Source: an uncultured Lachnospira sp.
GTDB taxonomy: Bacteria > Bacillota > Clostridia > Lachnospirales > Lachnospiraceae
Length of the DNA: 49,873 bases
Direction of reading: 5' to 3'
NCBI GenBank assembly: GCA_910585095.1
Contig: CAJUBU010000020.1
Coordinates: 6,359 to 56,231 of the forward strand
Below are positions 36,264 to 44,924 of the stretch, one piece after another; position 1 is the first letter of the stretch, and each line of letters opens with the position of its first letter. Position numbers and translations under genes: made by a program. The notes beneath the pieces were generated by a model, which did no database searches, was not told where the DNA came from, and saw only the letters and a program-made list of their open reading frames with translations.

Positions 36264-36686
36264 TCAATTTTTCTTAATATATTGTATCATTCCAGGTCCC
36301 AATGAATCGGTTGGTCTGGCAATAAAACCATGCTTTTTATAAAATGCTTCTCTGCCCTTTGCACACATAAGACAGAGCATCATATTTGTATTTTGTGCTG
36401 TTATACCATAGACAAACGCTTTTAACTGTTCAATAATATGACTCCCAATGTGCATTTTTTGATACTCAGGAATTACAATTAAATCCTGAATATAACTAAT
36501 CACTGCACCATCGCCAACCACTCTGCCCATTCCAATTGGTTTTTCATCATCAAATACTGTCACAATTTTAAGACTATTATTTAATGCCATTTGTGCTTGT
36601 TTTTTGTCTAATTCCACCCAGCCTACACATTTTCTTAAAAACAGGTATATTTCTACATCTTTACAATCTTCTTTATAGCTTATCAC
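36264..36686 (-). CDS. GNAT family N-acetyltransferase, GTG start
   Basis: The 140-residue protein is a single GNAT domain, with VGDGAVISYIQDLIVIPEYQ, then MHIGSHIIEQLKAFV in the acetyl-CoA loop region (Q/RxxGxG/A-like: KMHIGS) and KKHGFIARP near the end. It starts at GTG (36684-36686), seven bases after AAAGG. The amine substrate is unknown. It stands alone and converges on the RpiB gene. Confidence 0.85.
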   Translation of the reverse strand: MISYKEDCKDVEIYLFLRKCVGWVELDKKQAQMALNNSLKIVTVFDDEKPIGMGRVVGDGAVISYIQDLIVIPEYQKMHIGSHIIEQLKAFVYGITAQNTNMMLCLMCAKGREAFYKKHGFIARPTDSLGPGMIQYIKKN

Positions 36687-36845
36687 ATCTGTACCTTTCT
36701 AAAAATATAATATTTGTATAAAACTGTTGCCAGTATACTCTTATTTTATTAAAATGTCTATAAGGTCATTTTACACTTTTTATTTTAAAAAAAGTAAATG
36801 ATTACTAATTAATACGCATAAATAACATAGAAAGAAGGACATATT

Positions 36846-37784
36846 ATGATTACGGTTTCAAAAAATAATTCAGGCGATTTCCAATCCATACAATCTGCTA
36901 TCAACAGCCTTAACGAACAAGGAGGAATCATATATATAAAAAATGGTATTTACAAAGAACGTGTTGAAATTACAACAGACAATATCACTCTGATAGGTGA
37001 ATCAGCAGACAATACCATTATAACATACGATTACCATGCTTCTATGTTAATGGAAGATGGCAGCAAACGCGGCACATTTCGCTCTTATACTTTTTTAGTA
37101 CACGCCAATCATTTTAACGCATTTAATATCACCTTTGAAAATTCCTCTGGATTTGGAAAGCAAGTCGGACAAGCTATTGCCGTGTATGCAGAAGGCGATT
37201 ATATCACCTTTAAAAATTGTCGTATACTAGGTCACCAAGATACATTATTTACAGGTCCTTTGCCAAAAAAAGAAAATATGCCTGGTGGTTTTATCGGTCC
37301 GACAGAATTTAGCAAACGAAGTGTTGGACGGCAGCTCTATGAAGATTGTTATATCTGCGGAGAAGTTGATTTTATCTTTGGCAGCGCAACGGCGTATTTT
37401 AAAAATTGCGAATTATATGCACTCAATCGAAATGAACCTATTAACAGCTATTATACTGCTCCTTCCACCTATGAAGAAGAAAAATATGGTTATGTATTTG
37501 AACATTGCAGATTAACTGGAAATTGTCCCAACAAGACGGTTATGCTTAGCAGACCATGGAGAATCTATGCAAAAGCAGTTTTTATTCGATGTGAAATGTC
37601 TGGTCAAATTATGGATGAAGGATTCCATGACTGGAATAAAAAAGAATCGCACGACACTTGTTATTACGCTGAATATAAATGCTTTGGCGAAGGCTACAAA
37701 CCAAATTTAAGACCAGACTATATCCATCAGCTTACAGACAGTGAAGCCTTAGAATATACAAAAGAAAATGTGTTAAAATGGTAA
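36846..37784 (+). CDS. Pectinesterase (CE8), without a signal peptide
   Basis: The 312-residue protein is a complete beta-helix pectin methylesterase. It has the GIYKERVEI motif, GQAIAVYAEGD with the oxyanion Gln, LGHQDTLFTG with catalytic Asp132, CGEVDFIFGSATAYF with catalytic Asp175, and MLSRPWRIYAKAVF with the catalytic Arg. It removes methyl esters from galacturonan or its oligomers. No signal peptide is present, so it should act in the cytoplasm on imported oligosaccharides, as known for some gut bacteria. It is followed by a strong bidirectional terminator and is probably monocistronic. Confidence 0.93.
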   Translation: MITVSKNNSGDFQSIQSAINSLNEQGGIIYIKNGIYKERVEITTDNITLIGESADNTIITYDYHASMLMEDGSKRGTFRSYTFLVHANHFNAFNITFENSSGFGKQVGQAIAVYAEGDYITFKNCRILGHQDTLFTGPLPKKENMPGGFIGPTEFSKRSVGRQLYEDCYICGEVDFIFGSATAYFKNCELYALNRNEPINSYYTAPSTYEEEKYGYVFEHCRLTGNCPNKTVMLSRPWRIYAKAVFIRCEMSGQIMDEGFHDWNKKESHDTCYYAEYKCFGEGYKPNLRPDYIHQLTDSEALEYTKENVLKW

Positions 37785-37801
37785 TCCATATATAGTAGTT
37801 T

Positions 37802-37862
37802 GGGGGCTGTTGTATCAAAGAAATCAACCATAAAAATGGTCAATCTTTAACTCAACAGCCCC
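37802..37862. terminator. Bidirectional terminator between pectinesterase and the unknown gene
   Basis: GGGGCTGTTG (37803-37812) pairs exactly with CAACAGCCCC (37853-37862), with more imperfect pairing in the middle around ACCAT/ATGGT. It serves both converging genes. The stem belongs by sequence to the GGCTGTTGCAA style of the repeats in this window. Confidence 0.8.
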
Positions 37863-37867
37863 ATTCA

Positions 37868-38638
37868 TTAATTTGCAATCAATACCACTTGGTCTTTTTC
37901 TGGAAATTCAACATCCAATCCCATTTTCCACAATTCAAAATAACCCTGAAAAGGATTTTCTATAGGCTGAGGAACAATTAACGACCATTGAAGATAATGC
38001 GATAGAAAATAATCATTGCTAATATGATACAATGCCTCATCAAAAAATTGTAAATCTTCACATTCTTCTTGAAATTCTATATCCATAAACCAATCTGCTA
38101 TGTCTTCATAAATATCATCGCTAGGATGAAACTTATTGTGGACAAAATCTTGATGCATCTGTTTTTGGAAATCACTTCCTTCTTTTCCACTTAATATTGT
38201 AATCTTAGGATTGACATCAATAGGAGCAGACTCCTCAAATATTTGATTATAAATTTGATGAATCGCCTGAATATACCGATTAACTGCATCAATAGCAGCA
38301 TTTTTTTCTTCCTCTTGCTTTAAATCGGATTTAGCAAAAAAATAACCAGCATAGCCAATCTGTCCATCAGGTAATTCTACTTGTGATGTATCTTTGCTAG
38401 CCTCATCAATCTCTAACAATCCCTCTAACATTTTTAATCCTGGCTGACCATATAGGCTTAAAATAGGACGCAAGCGTTCTAAGTTACCTCCTCGTAGGTC
38501 TTGAATTAAGAAAGGCGGCACCGCCTCTTGTTCCAAATCATACTCATGTTCAGAAAAAATATCCCATAACACAGGGTCATTCTGAATTGGCTCTATCCAG
38601 CTTTCTGGCAAATACTTTCGACAATCTTCTATAGTCAT
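37868..38638 (-). CDS. Unrecognised acidic protein, about 256 aa
   Basis: No family is recognised. The ATG at 38636-38638 with GGAG six bases upstream gives 256 residues, acidic overall and rich in Gln, Glu, Ile and Tyr. It has no signal peptide or membrane segment. A mid region reads DINVNP-like beta-rich text (PIDVNPKITILSGKEG), and a late region has several Tyr-Phe patches. It may be an SMI1/KNR4- or DUF-type immunity-like protein by general composition, but I do not claim it. It is between a terminator and a palindromic repeat, so it is probably a single-gene unit. Confidence 0.55.
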   Translation of the reverse strand: MTIEDCRKYLPESWIEPIQNDPVLWDIFSEHEYDLEQEAVPPFLIQDLRGGNLERLRPILSLYGQPGLKMLEGLLEIDEASKDTSQVELPDGQIGYAGYFFAKSDLKQEEEKNAAIDAVNRYIQAIHQIYNQIFEESAPIDVNPKITILSGKEGSDFQKQMHQDFVHNKFHPSDDIYEDIADWFMDIEFQEECEDLQFFDEALYHISNDYFLSHYLQWSLIVPQPIENPFQGYFELWKMGLDVEFPEKDQVVLIAN

Positions 38639-38783
38639 AATAATCTCCATTCTGAAGCGTAGCATAGAAATTGCACAATAGAAAAAACTACCAAAGCAAT
38701 TACAAAAACAGCTTCAATTTATTGAATTTATTATAGCGCTAACTTTTTTTCTTGTCCATATACATCTATTTATATAGACATGA

Positions 38784-38877
38784 GACTGTTGCAAAAAGAA
38801 TTTCAAGCACTATATATAGTTTTATATCACTATTATAACTGCTATATATAGTATAAAATTTCTATTTTGCAACAGCC
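38784..38877. repeat. About 94-bp imperfect palindrome, MITE-like copy 1
   Basis: The ends GACTGTTGCAAAAAGAA and its near complement ending TTTTGCAACAGC form long outer arms. The inside holds ACTATATATAG and CTATATATAG in opposite orientation. Read on the minus strand it aligns well with the copy at 49814 (GGCTGTTGCAAAA-AGAAATTTTAT-ATATAG), so the two share a common origin and not just a stem. No coding capacity is present. Confidence 0.75.
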
Positions 38878-38933
38878 CCTTATTCTGCTTTTTTATATTT
38901 TTAAAAAATTTTGCACCAAAAGTTATAAGTTAA

Positions 38934-38969
38934 AAAAACTGCTGCAACTACATTTTGCAACAGTTTTTT
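38934..38969 (-). terminator. Terminator after the lipoprotein gene
   Basis: AAAAACTGCTGCAA (38934-38948) pairs with TTGCAACAGTTTTT (38957-38969) with one bulged base, and lies 24 bases past the lipoprotein stop. The plus-strand A tract gives a U tract on the minus transcript. The CTGTTGCAA arm again resembles the repeat family. Confidence 0.75.
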
Positions 38970-38992
38970 GCTTTATAAAGATAATACCTTTT

Positions 38993-39715
38993 TTATAAAG
39001 ATAACACTTTTCCTATAGAATTATTATTATGATATACAGATAATGTACCGCCTGCAACACTATCTGCCAAAGAATCTGGAATTTGAAACAATACAACGGC
39101 TGTGTATGTACTGCCAGCATTTACGGATATATCCTTTAAAAATACTAAATCATTTTTTAACATAGAAGCATACTGTGTAAATGCTCTCTCCCCTAAGGCT
39201 AAACGAAACACAACACCTTTATTGTATGTATCTAAATTAATTGCTGAATCTGAATGGTTGGTTAATTCAAACTCTAATGCCAATACTTTATAACCTTCAC
39301 CAGCAGGAACCGATATTGCATACTCTTCTGTTGGATATCGTTCGCCTACACTATATGTCTTATATTGAATATCCAATCCGCCAATTCCCAATGCTGAAGA
39401 AAGTTCTTCTATCACCTCTTCTGTCGATGCACCAGTTGGTGTATTGGCTGAGGTAGGTGATTGTGTAGGTGTAGTATTATTTGTTGTCGCTCCTCCACCC
39501 ATAGTTGAAGCTGGATTTTTAGGTTTATACGAATCAACACGACTCACTGCCTTCTCATAATTCCACTTATCACTAAAAGAATATTTTAACATTACTCCAG
39601 CAATATACTCTGCTATTAAATCATTCTCTTCTGTGTTCAGCGTAACTTGTTTATCACACCCCACTAAAAGAAATATCATCATACATGATAAAATACAAAC
39701 GACTAACTTTTTCAT
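38993..39715 (-). CDS. Secreted lipoprotein of unknown function
   Basis: The 240-residue protein has a lipoprotein signal peptide ending LLVGC (lipid Cys at about 20). Next come a short helical part, a Thr/Ser/Pro/Gly-rich linker (about 74-105, with TTNNTTPTQSPTSANTPTG), and a C-terminal beta-sandwich-like domain with YKVLALEFELTNHSDSAINL and SVNAGSTYTAVVLFQIPDSL. That last part resembles the DUF4352/DUF5067-type domains of Gram-positive lipoproteins. The ribosome site is weak. It lies behind the two-component genes and may be their target, which is inference. Confidence 0.7.
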   Translation of the reverse strand: MKKLVVCILSCMMIFLLVGCDKQVTLNTEENDLIAEYIAGVMLKYSFSDKWNYEKAVSRVDSYKPKNPASTMGGGATTNNTTPTQSPTSANTPTGASTEEVIEELSSALGIGGLDIQYKTYSVGERYPTEEYAISVPAGEGYKVLALEFELTNHSDSAINLDTYNKGVVFRLALGERAFTQYASMLKNDLVFLKDISVNAGSTYTAVVLFQIPDSLADSVAGGTLSVYHNNNSIGKVLSL

Positions 39716-39799
39716 ACGCTGCTACTAAAATATATACTATATATATATTTAAAAGTAGACTCTCCTTTCTTTAAAATATCAACCATTGTGGTTATTATA

Positions 39800-41377
39800 T
39801 CACGCCTTTCCATCAAGGTCAAACCAGAATTCAACACCTCCCTCAACATTTGAGACACCAAAAGAATTGCCATAGGAATCCATAATTGCTTTTACAATAG
39901 ACAAACCTATACCATTTCCCCCATACTCTCTTGTACGCGCCTTATCAACTTTATAAAACTTATCCCAAATACGCTCAATATCTTCTTCTGGTATATGCTT
40001 TCCTGTATTGTATACATACACTCGAACACAATCTTCTATTTTTTCAATCCGAATAACAATCCTTTTTTCAAATTCACAATGATTAATGGCATTGGACAAA
40101 TAATTGGTTACAACCTCCTCAATTTTATATTCATCAGACCACACATCAATATGCTTTTCATTTGGATTAAATTCTATTGTAATACCCTGTTGACTTGCCC
40201 TCAATTCATTGGCGGTCACAATTGCCTCAACAAGTTCAACAATATCAAATCGGTTCATTTCTAAACTTTCATTGCCAAACTCCAGTTGATTTAATGTCAA
40301 TAACTTTTTTACCATTATATTCATTTTACTCGCTTCGTCCATAATGACATCACAATAAAAATCCATACTTTCAGGAGAATCAAAAATCCCCTCTTTTAAT
40401 CCTTCTGCATATCCTTGTATCAATGCGATAGGAGTTTTTAACTCATGCGATACATTCGACAAAAATTCCGTTCGCATTTGTTCTAATTTCTCTTTTTTGT
40501 CAATATCCTTTTGAAGCTGTTTATTCACAGTTTTAAGCTGTGATATGGTACTTTCAAGTTCCATTGACATATTATTCATACTAAAGCCAAGTACGCCAAT
40601 CTCTCCCTTATCAACACCTTCATACTTTACATTAAAATCAAGATGTGCCATCCGCTCAGCAATCTTTGACAATTGTTTGATAGGTTTTGATATATATTGT
40701 GAAAATACTAAAGCTGCTGCCATTCCAAGAAAAAGTATACTTAACCCAATATAAGTAATAAATTTATTAGAAATTGCAACATTATCCTTAATTCCCTGAA
40801 TGGATGCTCTCATCATAATAGAACAGCCATTTTCTAATGTTCCCCATAATTCATAGTAATAATCTGCCAATCGCTTATCATAAACTTTTTGAAGTGTATA
40901 ATTATCTTCTTTTGCTAATATTTCTCTCGTTTCTGATACACCCGAAAATTCCATATCAAATGTAATATTACTTTTATAAGGCTCTTTTTTCTTTTCTCGG
41001 TAGATATCAACATCTTCAAAGTGAAACATATCCTTATTAAAAATACTCATTTTCAATCGGTCTAACATTTCCATCTCAGCACTGGTATTGGTATAAACAG
41101 TTGTCCAATCACTGCTTACAATAATAATCGACATCGCTGTATTGGATGTATATTGTTCCATTTTATCATATAAGTTGTCTTTTGATAAATTGCTGCCATC
41201 ATATGTTTTCATAATCTCATTTATTTTATCATAACCTGTAAGCATTTGCTGACGCTTATCATATTGATAGTACCTCTCTGCAAAAAAACTATTTGCCAAC
41301 AATAAAATAATAATCAATAATCCAATTACAATACTTAACAGCAACGTCATCTTAAATTTAATGGAATGTCTATTCAT
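39800..41377 (-). CDS. Sensor histidine kinase (HAMP-HisKA-HATPase)
   Basis: The 525-residue kinase has membrane helix 1 (about 9-32), an extracytoplasmic sensor of about 170 residues, membrane helix 2 (about 206-226), HAMP (about 227-280), HisKA with FLSNVSHELKTPIALIQGYA (His311), and HATPase_c with the N box VVTNYLSNAINHC, the NTGKHIPEEDIERIWDKFYK box and GGNGIGLSIVKAI. It autophosphorylates and passes phosphate to the overlapping upstream regulator. Its start overlaps the regulator stop by four bases (ATGA). The signal is unknown. Confidence 0.93.
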   Translation of the reverse strand: MNRHSIKFKMTLLLSIVIGLLIIILLLANSFFAERYYQYDKRQQMLTGYDKINEIMKTYDGSNLSKDNLYDKMEQYTSNTAMSIIIVSSDWTTVYTNTSAEMEMLDRLKMSIFNKDMFHFEDVDIYREKKKEPYKSNITFDMEFSGVSETREILAKEDNYTLQKVYDKRLADYYYELWGTLENGCSIMMRASIQGIKDNVAISNKFITYIGLSILFLGMAAALVFSQYISKPIKQLSKIAERMAHLDFNVKYEGVDKGEIGVLGFSMNNMSMELESTISQLKTVNKQLQKDIDKKEKLEQMRTEFLSNVSHELKTPIALIQGYAEGLKEGIFDSPESMDFYCDVIMDEASKMNIMVKKLLTLNQLEFGNESLEMNRFDIVELVEAIVTANELRASQQGITIEFNPNEKHIDVWSDEYKIEEVVTNYLSNAINHCEFEKRIVIRIEKIEDCVRVYVYNTGKHIPEEDIERIWDKFYKVDKARTREYGGNGIGLSIVKAIMDSYGNSFGVSNVEGGVEFWFDLDGKA

Positions 41378-42048
41378 ATTTCAAACTTATATCCCATCCC
41401 CCATATTGTTCGGATATAATCACCTTTCTCGCCCATCTTTTTGCGCAATTTCTTAACATGTGTATCAATTGTTCTCGCATCGCCAAAATAATCATAATTC
41501 CATACATTATTAAGGATTTTTTCTCTGGATAAAGCAATTCCTTTATTTTCAACAAAATACGTAAGAAGTTCAAATTCTTTATAACTCAAATCAACTTCTT
41601 GTCCATCTATCTTTACAATATGTGCTGCTTTATCAATAATAATACCTCCTATATCAACAATTTCATTACTGTCAATCTGATATGCACGCCGAATTAACGC
41701 ATCCACTCTTGCTGTAAGTATTTTAGGACTAAAAGGCTTAGAGATATATTCATCAGCGCCACAGTCAAACCCTGTAAGCTCATCTCTTTCATCTCCTTTT
41801 GCAGTAAGCATAATAATTGGCACATTTGAATCTTTGCGAATTTGTTTGCATACTTCCCAACCGTCCATCTTTGGCATCATCACATCTAATATAACAAGAG
41901 AAATCGTTTTATCTGCATAAAACTTGTCAATGGCTTCCTCACCGTCTTTTGCTTCCACTACGTCATAATTATGCCTTGATAAAAAATCATTGACCAATTT
42001 TCTCATTCTGCTCTCGTCATCTACAATTAAAATTTTAATCTTATCCAT
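41374..42048 (-). CDS. OmpR/PhoB family response regulator
   Basis: The 224-residue regulator has a receiver domain (about 1-120) with the acidic pair Asp10-Asp11, the phosphoacceptor LVILDVMMPKMDGW (Asp55), IIMLTAKG and YISKPFSP. It has a C-terminal winged helix (about 130-224) with LSREKILNNVWNYDYFGDARTIDTHVKKLRKK. AGAGGTGG precedes the ATG. It is the first gene of the kinase operon. A DNA target cannot be predicted. Confidence 0.94.
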   Translation of the reverse strand: MDKIKILIVDDESRMRKLVNDFLSRHNYDVVEAKDGEEAIDKFYADKTISLVILDVMMPKMDGWEVCKQIRKDSNVPIIMLTAKGDERDELTGFDCGADEYISKPFSPKILTARVDALIRRAYQIDSNEIVDIGGIIIDKAAHIVKIDGQEVDLSYKEFELLTYFVENKGIALSREKILNNVWNYDYFGDARTIDTHVKKLRKKMGEKGDYIRTIWGMGYKFEI

Positions 42049-42146
42049 TATCCACCTCTAAATCGACTTATTTATACGATAATCCAATCCCTGTAATATT
42101 TTTGGGAATGCTTTATCTACATTATTTTCATAAAATTAATACTTTT

Positions 42147-42725
42147 CTATTTTGGGTTAAGTTGCTGTTCTCTTGCTTTCAGTGATTTTTCTTGCATTTC
42201 CAACTGTTCTTGCCATGCTGCATATTTATTTTGAAGCTTATTCTCATAATCTAAAACTGTTGGATTGGAGTTTGTTTTTAATATAATAAACATAGCAATA
42301 ATAATAATTATCAGTGCTAAATTGGCTATGACAAGCTTAACAACATAATCTTTATATTGCTTGCTCTTTTTCTTTAAAGAATAAACTTCTCCTTTTGATT
42401 TAAAAATTTCATGTCTATTATCTATTGTGCTTTGTGCATTAAAATCAACAGGAATTGGTCTGATTTTATCATTGGGAATTTCTTTGCTAGTATATAAAAA
42501 ACTTTGTAACTTTTTAAGATATTCCAGCCCAACAGGAGTATGAAACATCTCTTTGTCTAAGATTGTATTATATAACATATAGACCTGTTTAGCGTCTTTA
42601 GAATCCGTTTTTGATGATACATACTTTATAGCATTAAGCTCATCTTTTGCGGCTTGTGCTGCCTGTTTTGATAAAAATGAATATCCTGCAACTGTTAAAT
42701 TATTATCTGAATCATTATGAATCAT
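42147..42725 (-). CDS. Hypothetical protein with one membrane segment
   Basis: No family is recognised. From the ATG at 42723-42725 the protein has 192 residues; an alternative GTG eight codons earlier is open but has no spaced Shine-Dalgarno. It has a cytoplasmic part (GYSFLSKQAAQAAKDELNAI, probably helical), one membrane helix (about 135-158) and a C-terminal Gln/Glu/Lys-rich coiled coil ending QEKSLKAREQQLNPK. It sits 98 bases upstream of the response regulator but is likely an independent unit. A scaffold or membrane-anchoring role is possible. Confidence 0.65.
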   Translation of the reverse strand: MIHNDSDNNLTVAGYSFLSKQAAQAAKDELNAIKYVSSKTDSKDAKQVYMLYNTILDKEMFHTPVGLEYLKKLQSFLYTSKEIPNDKIRPIPVDFNAQSTIDNRHEIFKSKGEVYSLKKKSKQYKDYVVKLVIANLALIIIIIAMFIILKTNSNPTVLDYENKLQNKYAAWQEQLEMQEKSLKAREQQLNPK

Positions 42726-43043
42726 ATTATTTCCACTTATGACAACCACCTCTTTCTAAAGATATTCCGCATTATTTTCTTCTTTGTTTTATACTAACAT
42801 ATTTTAGGATATTTTGTCTATATTCCATAAGAATATTTTTTATTTTATCAAGTATTTAAAATAACAATTATATTTTACATCGTATATACTCAAAAATCAT
42901 AAATCATTAAAAATATATAACTTATTTTAATAAATACTACTCAAATAACACTTTACAAATATAATAAAATACAGTAGCTTAATAAATAAGAATTTTTAAA
43001 ATCATTTACCCAATACACAAATAAAAAAAACGAAAGGACTATT
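42726..43043. other. AT-rich divergent intergenic region, no gene
   Basis: The region separates the unknown membrane protein (minus) from the metallophosphoesterase (plus). It is dominated by A and T runs with no frame or clear hairpin. A ribosome site AAAGGA lies before the metallophosphoesterase start. Confidence 0.4.
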
Positions 43044-43577
43044 ATGATATACTTTACAGCGGATTTACATTTTTATCATGAAAATATTATAAACCATACA
43101 AACCGTCCATTTTCTACTGTTGAACAAATGAATCATACCTTAATTGAAAACTGGAATCATACCGTTTGTGCAGATGACGATGTGTATATCTTAGGCGATG
43201 TTACCATGAAAGGAGCCGAATATGCCACCAAAGCACTGGCTCAATTAAAGGGTCGCAAATATTTAATAAAAGGCAACCATGACAAATTTGCACAAAATGA
43301 ACAATTTGATAAAAATATATTTGAATGGATAAAAGATTATTATGAACTATCCTACAAAAATACTCGCTTTATCTTATTTCATTATCCTATAGAAGAATGG
43401 AATGGATATTTTCGAGGTACTGTTCACCTACACGGTCATCAACATAATCATGCAGATTACAACTTGAATAATCTGCAAAATGGTATGCGAAAATTTGATG
43501 TAGGTGTCGATGCAAATTATATGCGCCCTGTCTGTATAGACGATATTATTGCATTTTTTTCCACCATACCACAATAA
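43044..43577 (+). CDS. Calcineurin-like metallophosphoesterase
   Basis: The 177-residue single-domain protein carries the metal-binding motifs YFTADLHFYHENII (Asp-X-His), DVYILGDVTMKG (GDXX), YLIKGNHDKF (GNHD) and FILFHYPIEEW with GTVHLHGHQHNHADY (the terminal GHXH). It cleaves phosphate esters with two metal ions; the substrate is unknown. It is similar in size to YfcE-like phosphodiesterases. It converges on tmRNA. Confidence 0.88.
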   Translation: MIYFTADLHFYHENIINHTNRPFSTVEQMNHTLIENWNHTVCADDDVYILGDVTMKGAEYATKALAQLKGRKYLIKGNHDKFAQNEQFDKNIFEWIKDYYELSYKNTRFILFHYPIEEWNGYFRGTVHLHGHQHNHADYNLNNLQNGMRKFDVGVDANYMRPVCIDDIIAFFSTIPQ

Positions 43578-43615
43578 AATAAAAATAAAGTCAAATTAAA
43601 ACCAAATAAAAAAAT

Positions 43616-43646
43616 AAGTGCCTGCAACTCTTTGTTTGCAAGCACT
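43616..43646 (-). terminator. Terminator after tmRNA
   Basis: Read on the minus strand, GTGCTTGCAA pairs with TTGCAGGCAC and a run of T follows (plus strand A-rich at about 43590-43616). It lies nine bases past the mature tmRNA end. Confidence 0.75.
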
Positions 43647-43654
43647 GTGGTAAG

Positions 43655-43992
43655 TGGAGTAGACGGGAGTCGAACCCGTGTCCAAAAGCCCATTCACTGT
43701 TCTTCTACTATTATAGTTGATTGTTATACATTCCCTCCAGCATGGGAAAATCAACGTTCCAATGCCTTTAGTAGCTTCATAATACGCCCATCAACCGCAA
43801 AGCTTTGGCTGAGTCGTTTCCTACATAGTCGAAGCCTGAATCCTAAAGTGTAGGTGCGCTAGGTCAGACTGCTGCAACTAGGCAGCGTAAGCTAAATTAT
43901 CGTTAGCGTTTATATTTAAGTTTACGATTTGACGCATCGTCTGCGAATAGCTTCACCAGCTTCAAAACCCCTGTCGAAACCTTTACTACCCC
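43655..43992 (-). ncRNA. ssrA: tmRNA (transfer-messenger RNA), tag ANDNLAYAA
   Basis: The minus strand starts GGGGTAGTAAAGGTTTCGAC and ends with the tRNA-like GGGTTCGACTCCCGTCTACTCCA. The seven-base acceptor stem GGGGUAG pairs completely with CUACUCC (one G-U). CCA is not encoded. The tag frame is at 43878-43907: GCT AAC GAT AAT TTA GCT TAC GCT GCC TAG, giving ANDNLAYAA, an AA-ending proteolysis tag. It rescues stalled ribosomes together with SmpB. Confidence 0.97.
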
Positions 43993-44086
43993 TAAGTAGT
44001 AAATGTTGTAAAGTAAAAAATATTTCTATGAAACATTTATGTAATTATAATAACAAAGAGTCTTTTATCTGTCAATGAATTTATTA

Positions 44087-44818
44087 TTATTTAATTAATG
44101 ATATATAGGTATCTAACTGCTCCTCCTCTAATATTGCAATCAATTCTGAAAATTGTTCTAAATTTCCATTTACTGCATATTCTTCTAACACATTGTAATA
44201 TTCTAAACGATTTTCTTTTGCTATTGATATAGGGAGAAATCCATTCATCATAAGTTGATAATTCATCATTAATCTTGATGTTCTTCCATTTCCATCAATA
44301 AAAGGATGTATGCGTACAAATTCTGCATGAGTCCATGCCGCCAGTACAATAGGATTTAACTCTTTCCTTTTTTCTTCTAAATCTAAATAAAAATTTTTTA
44401 TTTGGATATACATATCATTTCCTGTTGGTGGTATATGACAAGCCCCACTAATTTTCACCTCTTGATTTCTGTATATGCCGCCCACAATAATATTTTCTGT
44501 CAAGATTGCATGAATATCTTTTATCATATTTTCATCTAATATTTTCTTTTTATCAATACATCTCTTTATATAACGATATGCCTTTTTATGATTTAAAACT
44601 TCATAAATCTCTCTTATTTTTTTTCCTCCAACAGAAATCCCATCTTCTAACACAACTTTTGTCTCCATTAATGTAAGAGTATTTCCTTCAATAGCTGTTG
44701 AATTATGAGTATATGTCAATTCAAAATCTTTTTCATAGGATGATATCGTAATTTTATCTATTTTATGTTTTTCTTTATTTAATATATTCTTTTTTTCTAA
44801 TAACTTAGAATAATCCAT
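44087..44818 (-). CDS. Fic domain AMP transferase with intact motif and N-terminal inhibitory helix
   Basis: From the ATG at 44816-44818 (GGAGATTTAT upstream; 21 further open codons are not needed) the protein has 243 residues. STAIEGNT (about 40-47) is the class II inhibitory motif (S/T)XXXE(G/N), whose Glu blocks ATP binding. The core motif HPFIDGNGRTSR (171-182) is the full HPFX(D/E)GNGRXXR, with catalytic His171. The enzyme should AMPylate a protein target once released from inhibition. A second Fic gene lies directly upstream, in the same direction with a spacer of about 106 bases. No antitoxin gene is seen. Confidence 0.9.
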   Translation of the reverse strand: MDYSKLLEKKNILNKEKHKIDKITISSYEKDFELTYTHNSTAIEGNTLTLMETKVVLEDGISVGGKKIREIYEVLNHKKAYRYIKRCIDKKKILDENMIKDIHAILTENIIVGGIYRNQEVKISGACHIPPTGNDMYIQIKNFYLDLEEKRKELNPIVLAAWTHAEFVRIHPFIDGNGRTSRLMMNYQLMMNGFLPISIAKENRLEYYNVLEEYAVNGNLEQFSELIAILEEEQLDTYISLIK

Positions 44819-44924
44819 ATAAATCTCCATTTCTGTGTTGCTTTTTGTTTTGTAAGTTTGTATCAAACAATATGCAGACACAAATTATAAAAATTCATTT
44901 TTATTATTAACAATTACAATATCA

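Larger units (their letters stand above)
38639..38992. other. Intergenic region with two palindromes, no gene
   Basis: This 354-base stretch holds a repeat element (38784-38877) and a terminator (38934-38969). The remaining bases are AT-rich with no convincing frame. The repeat lies behind the unknown acidic gene's promoter side, and the terminator ends the lipoprotein gene. Confidence 0.5.

Noticed and set aside
38784..38877. CRISPR repeat
   Set aside because: The repeats are single dispersed palindromes, not regularly spaced direct repeats with spacers, and no cas gene is present.
43600..43660. Attachment site duplication at the tmRNA 3' end
   Set aside because: No second copy of the tmRNA end and no integrase was seen within the window.
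43632..43853. A 73-codon plus-strand frame
   Set aside because: It lies entirely opposite tmRNA, whose structure and tag frame are clear.
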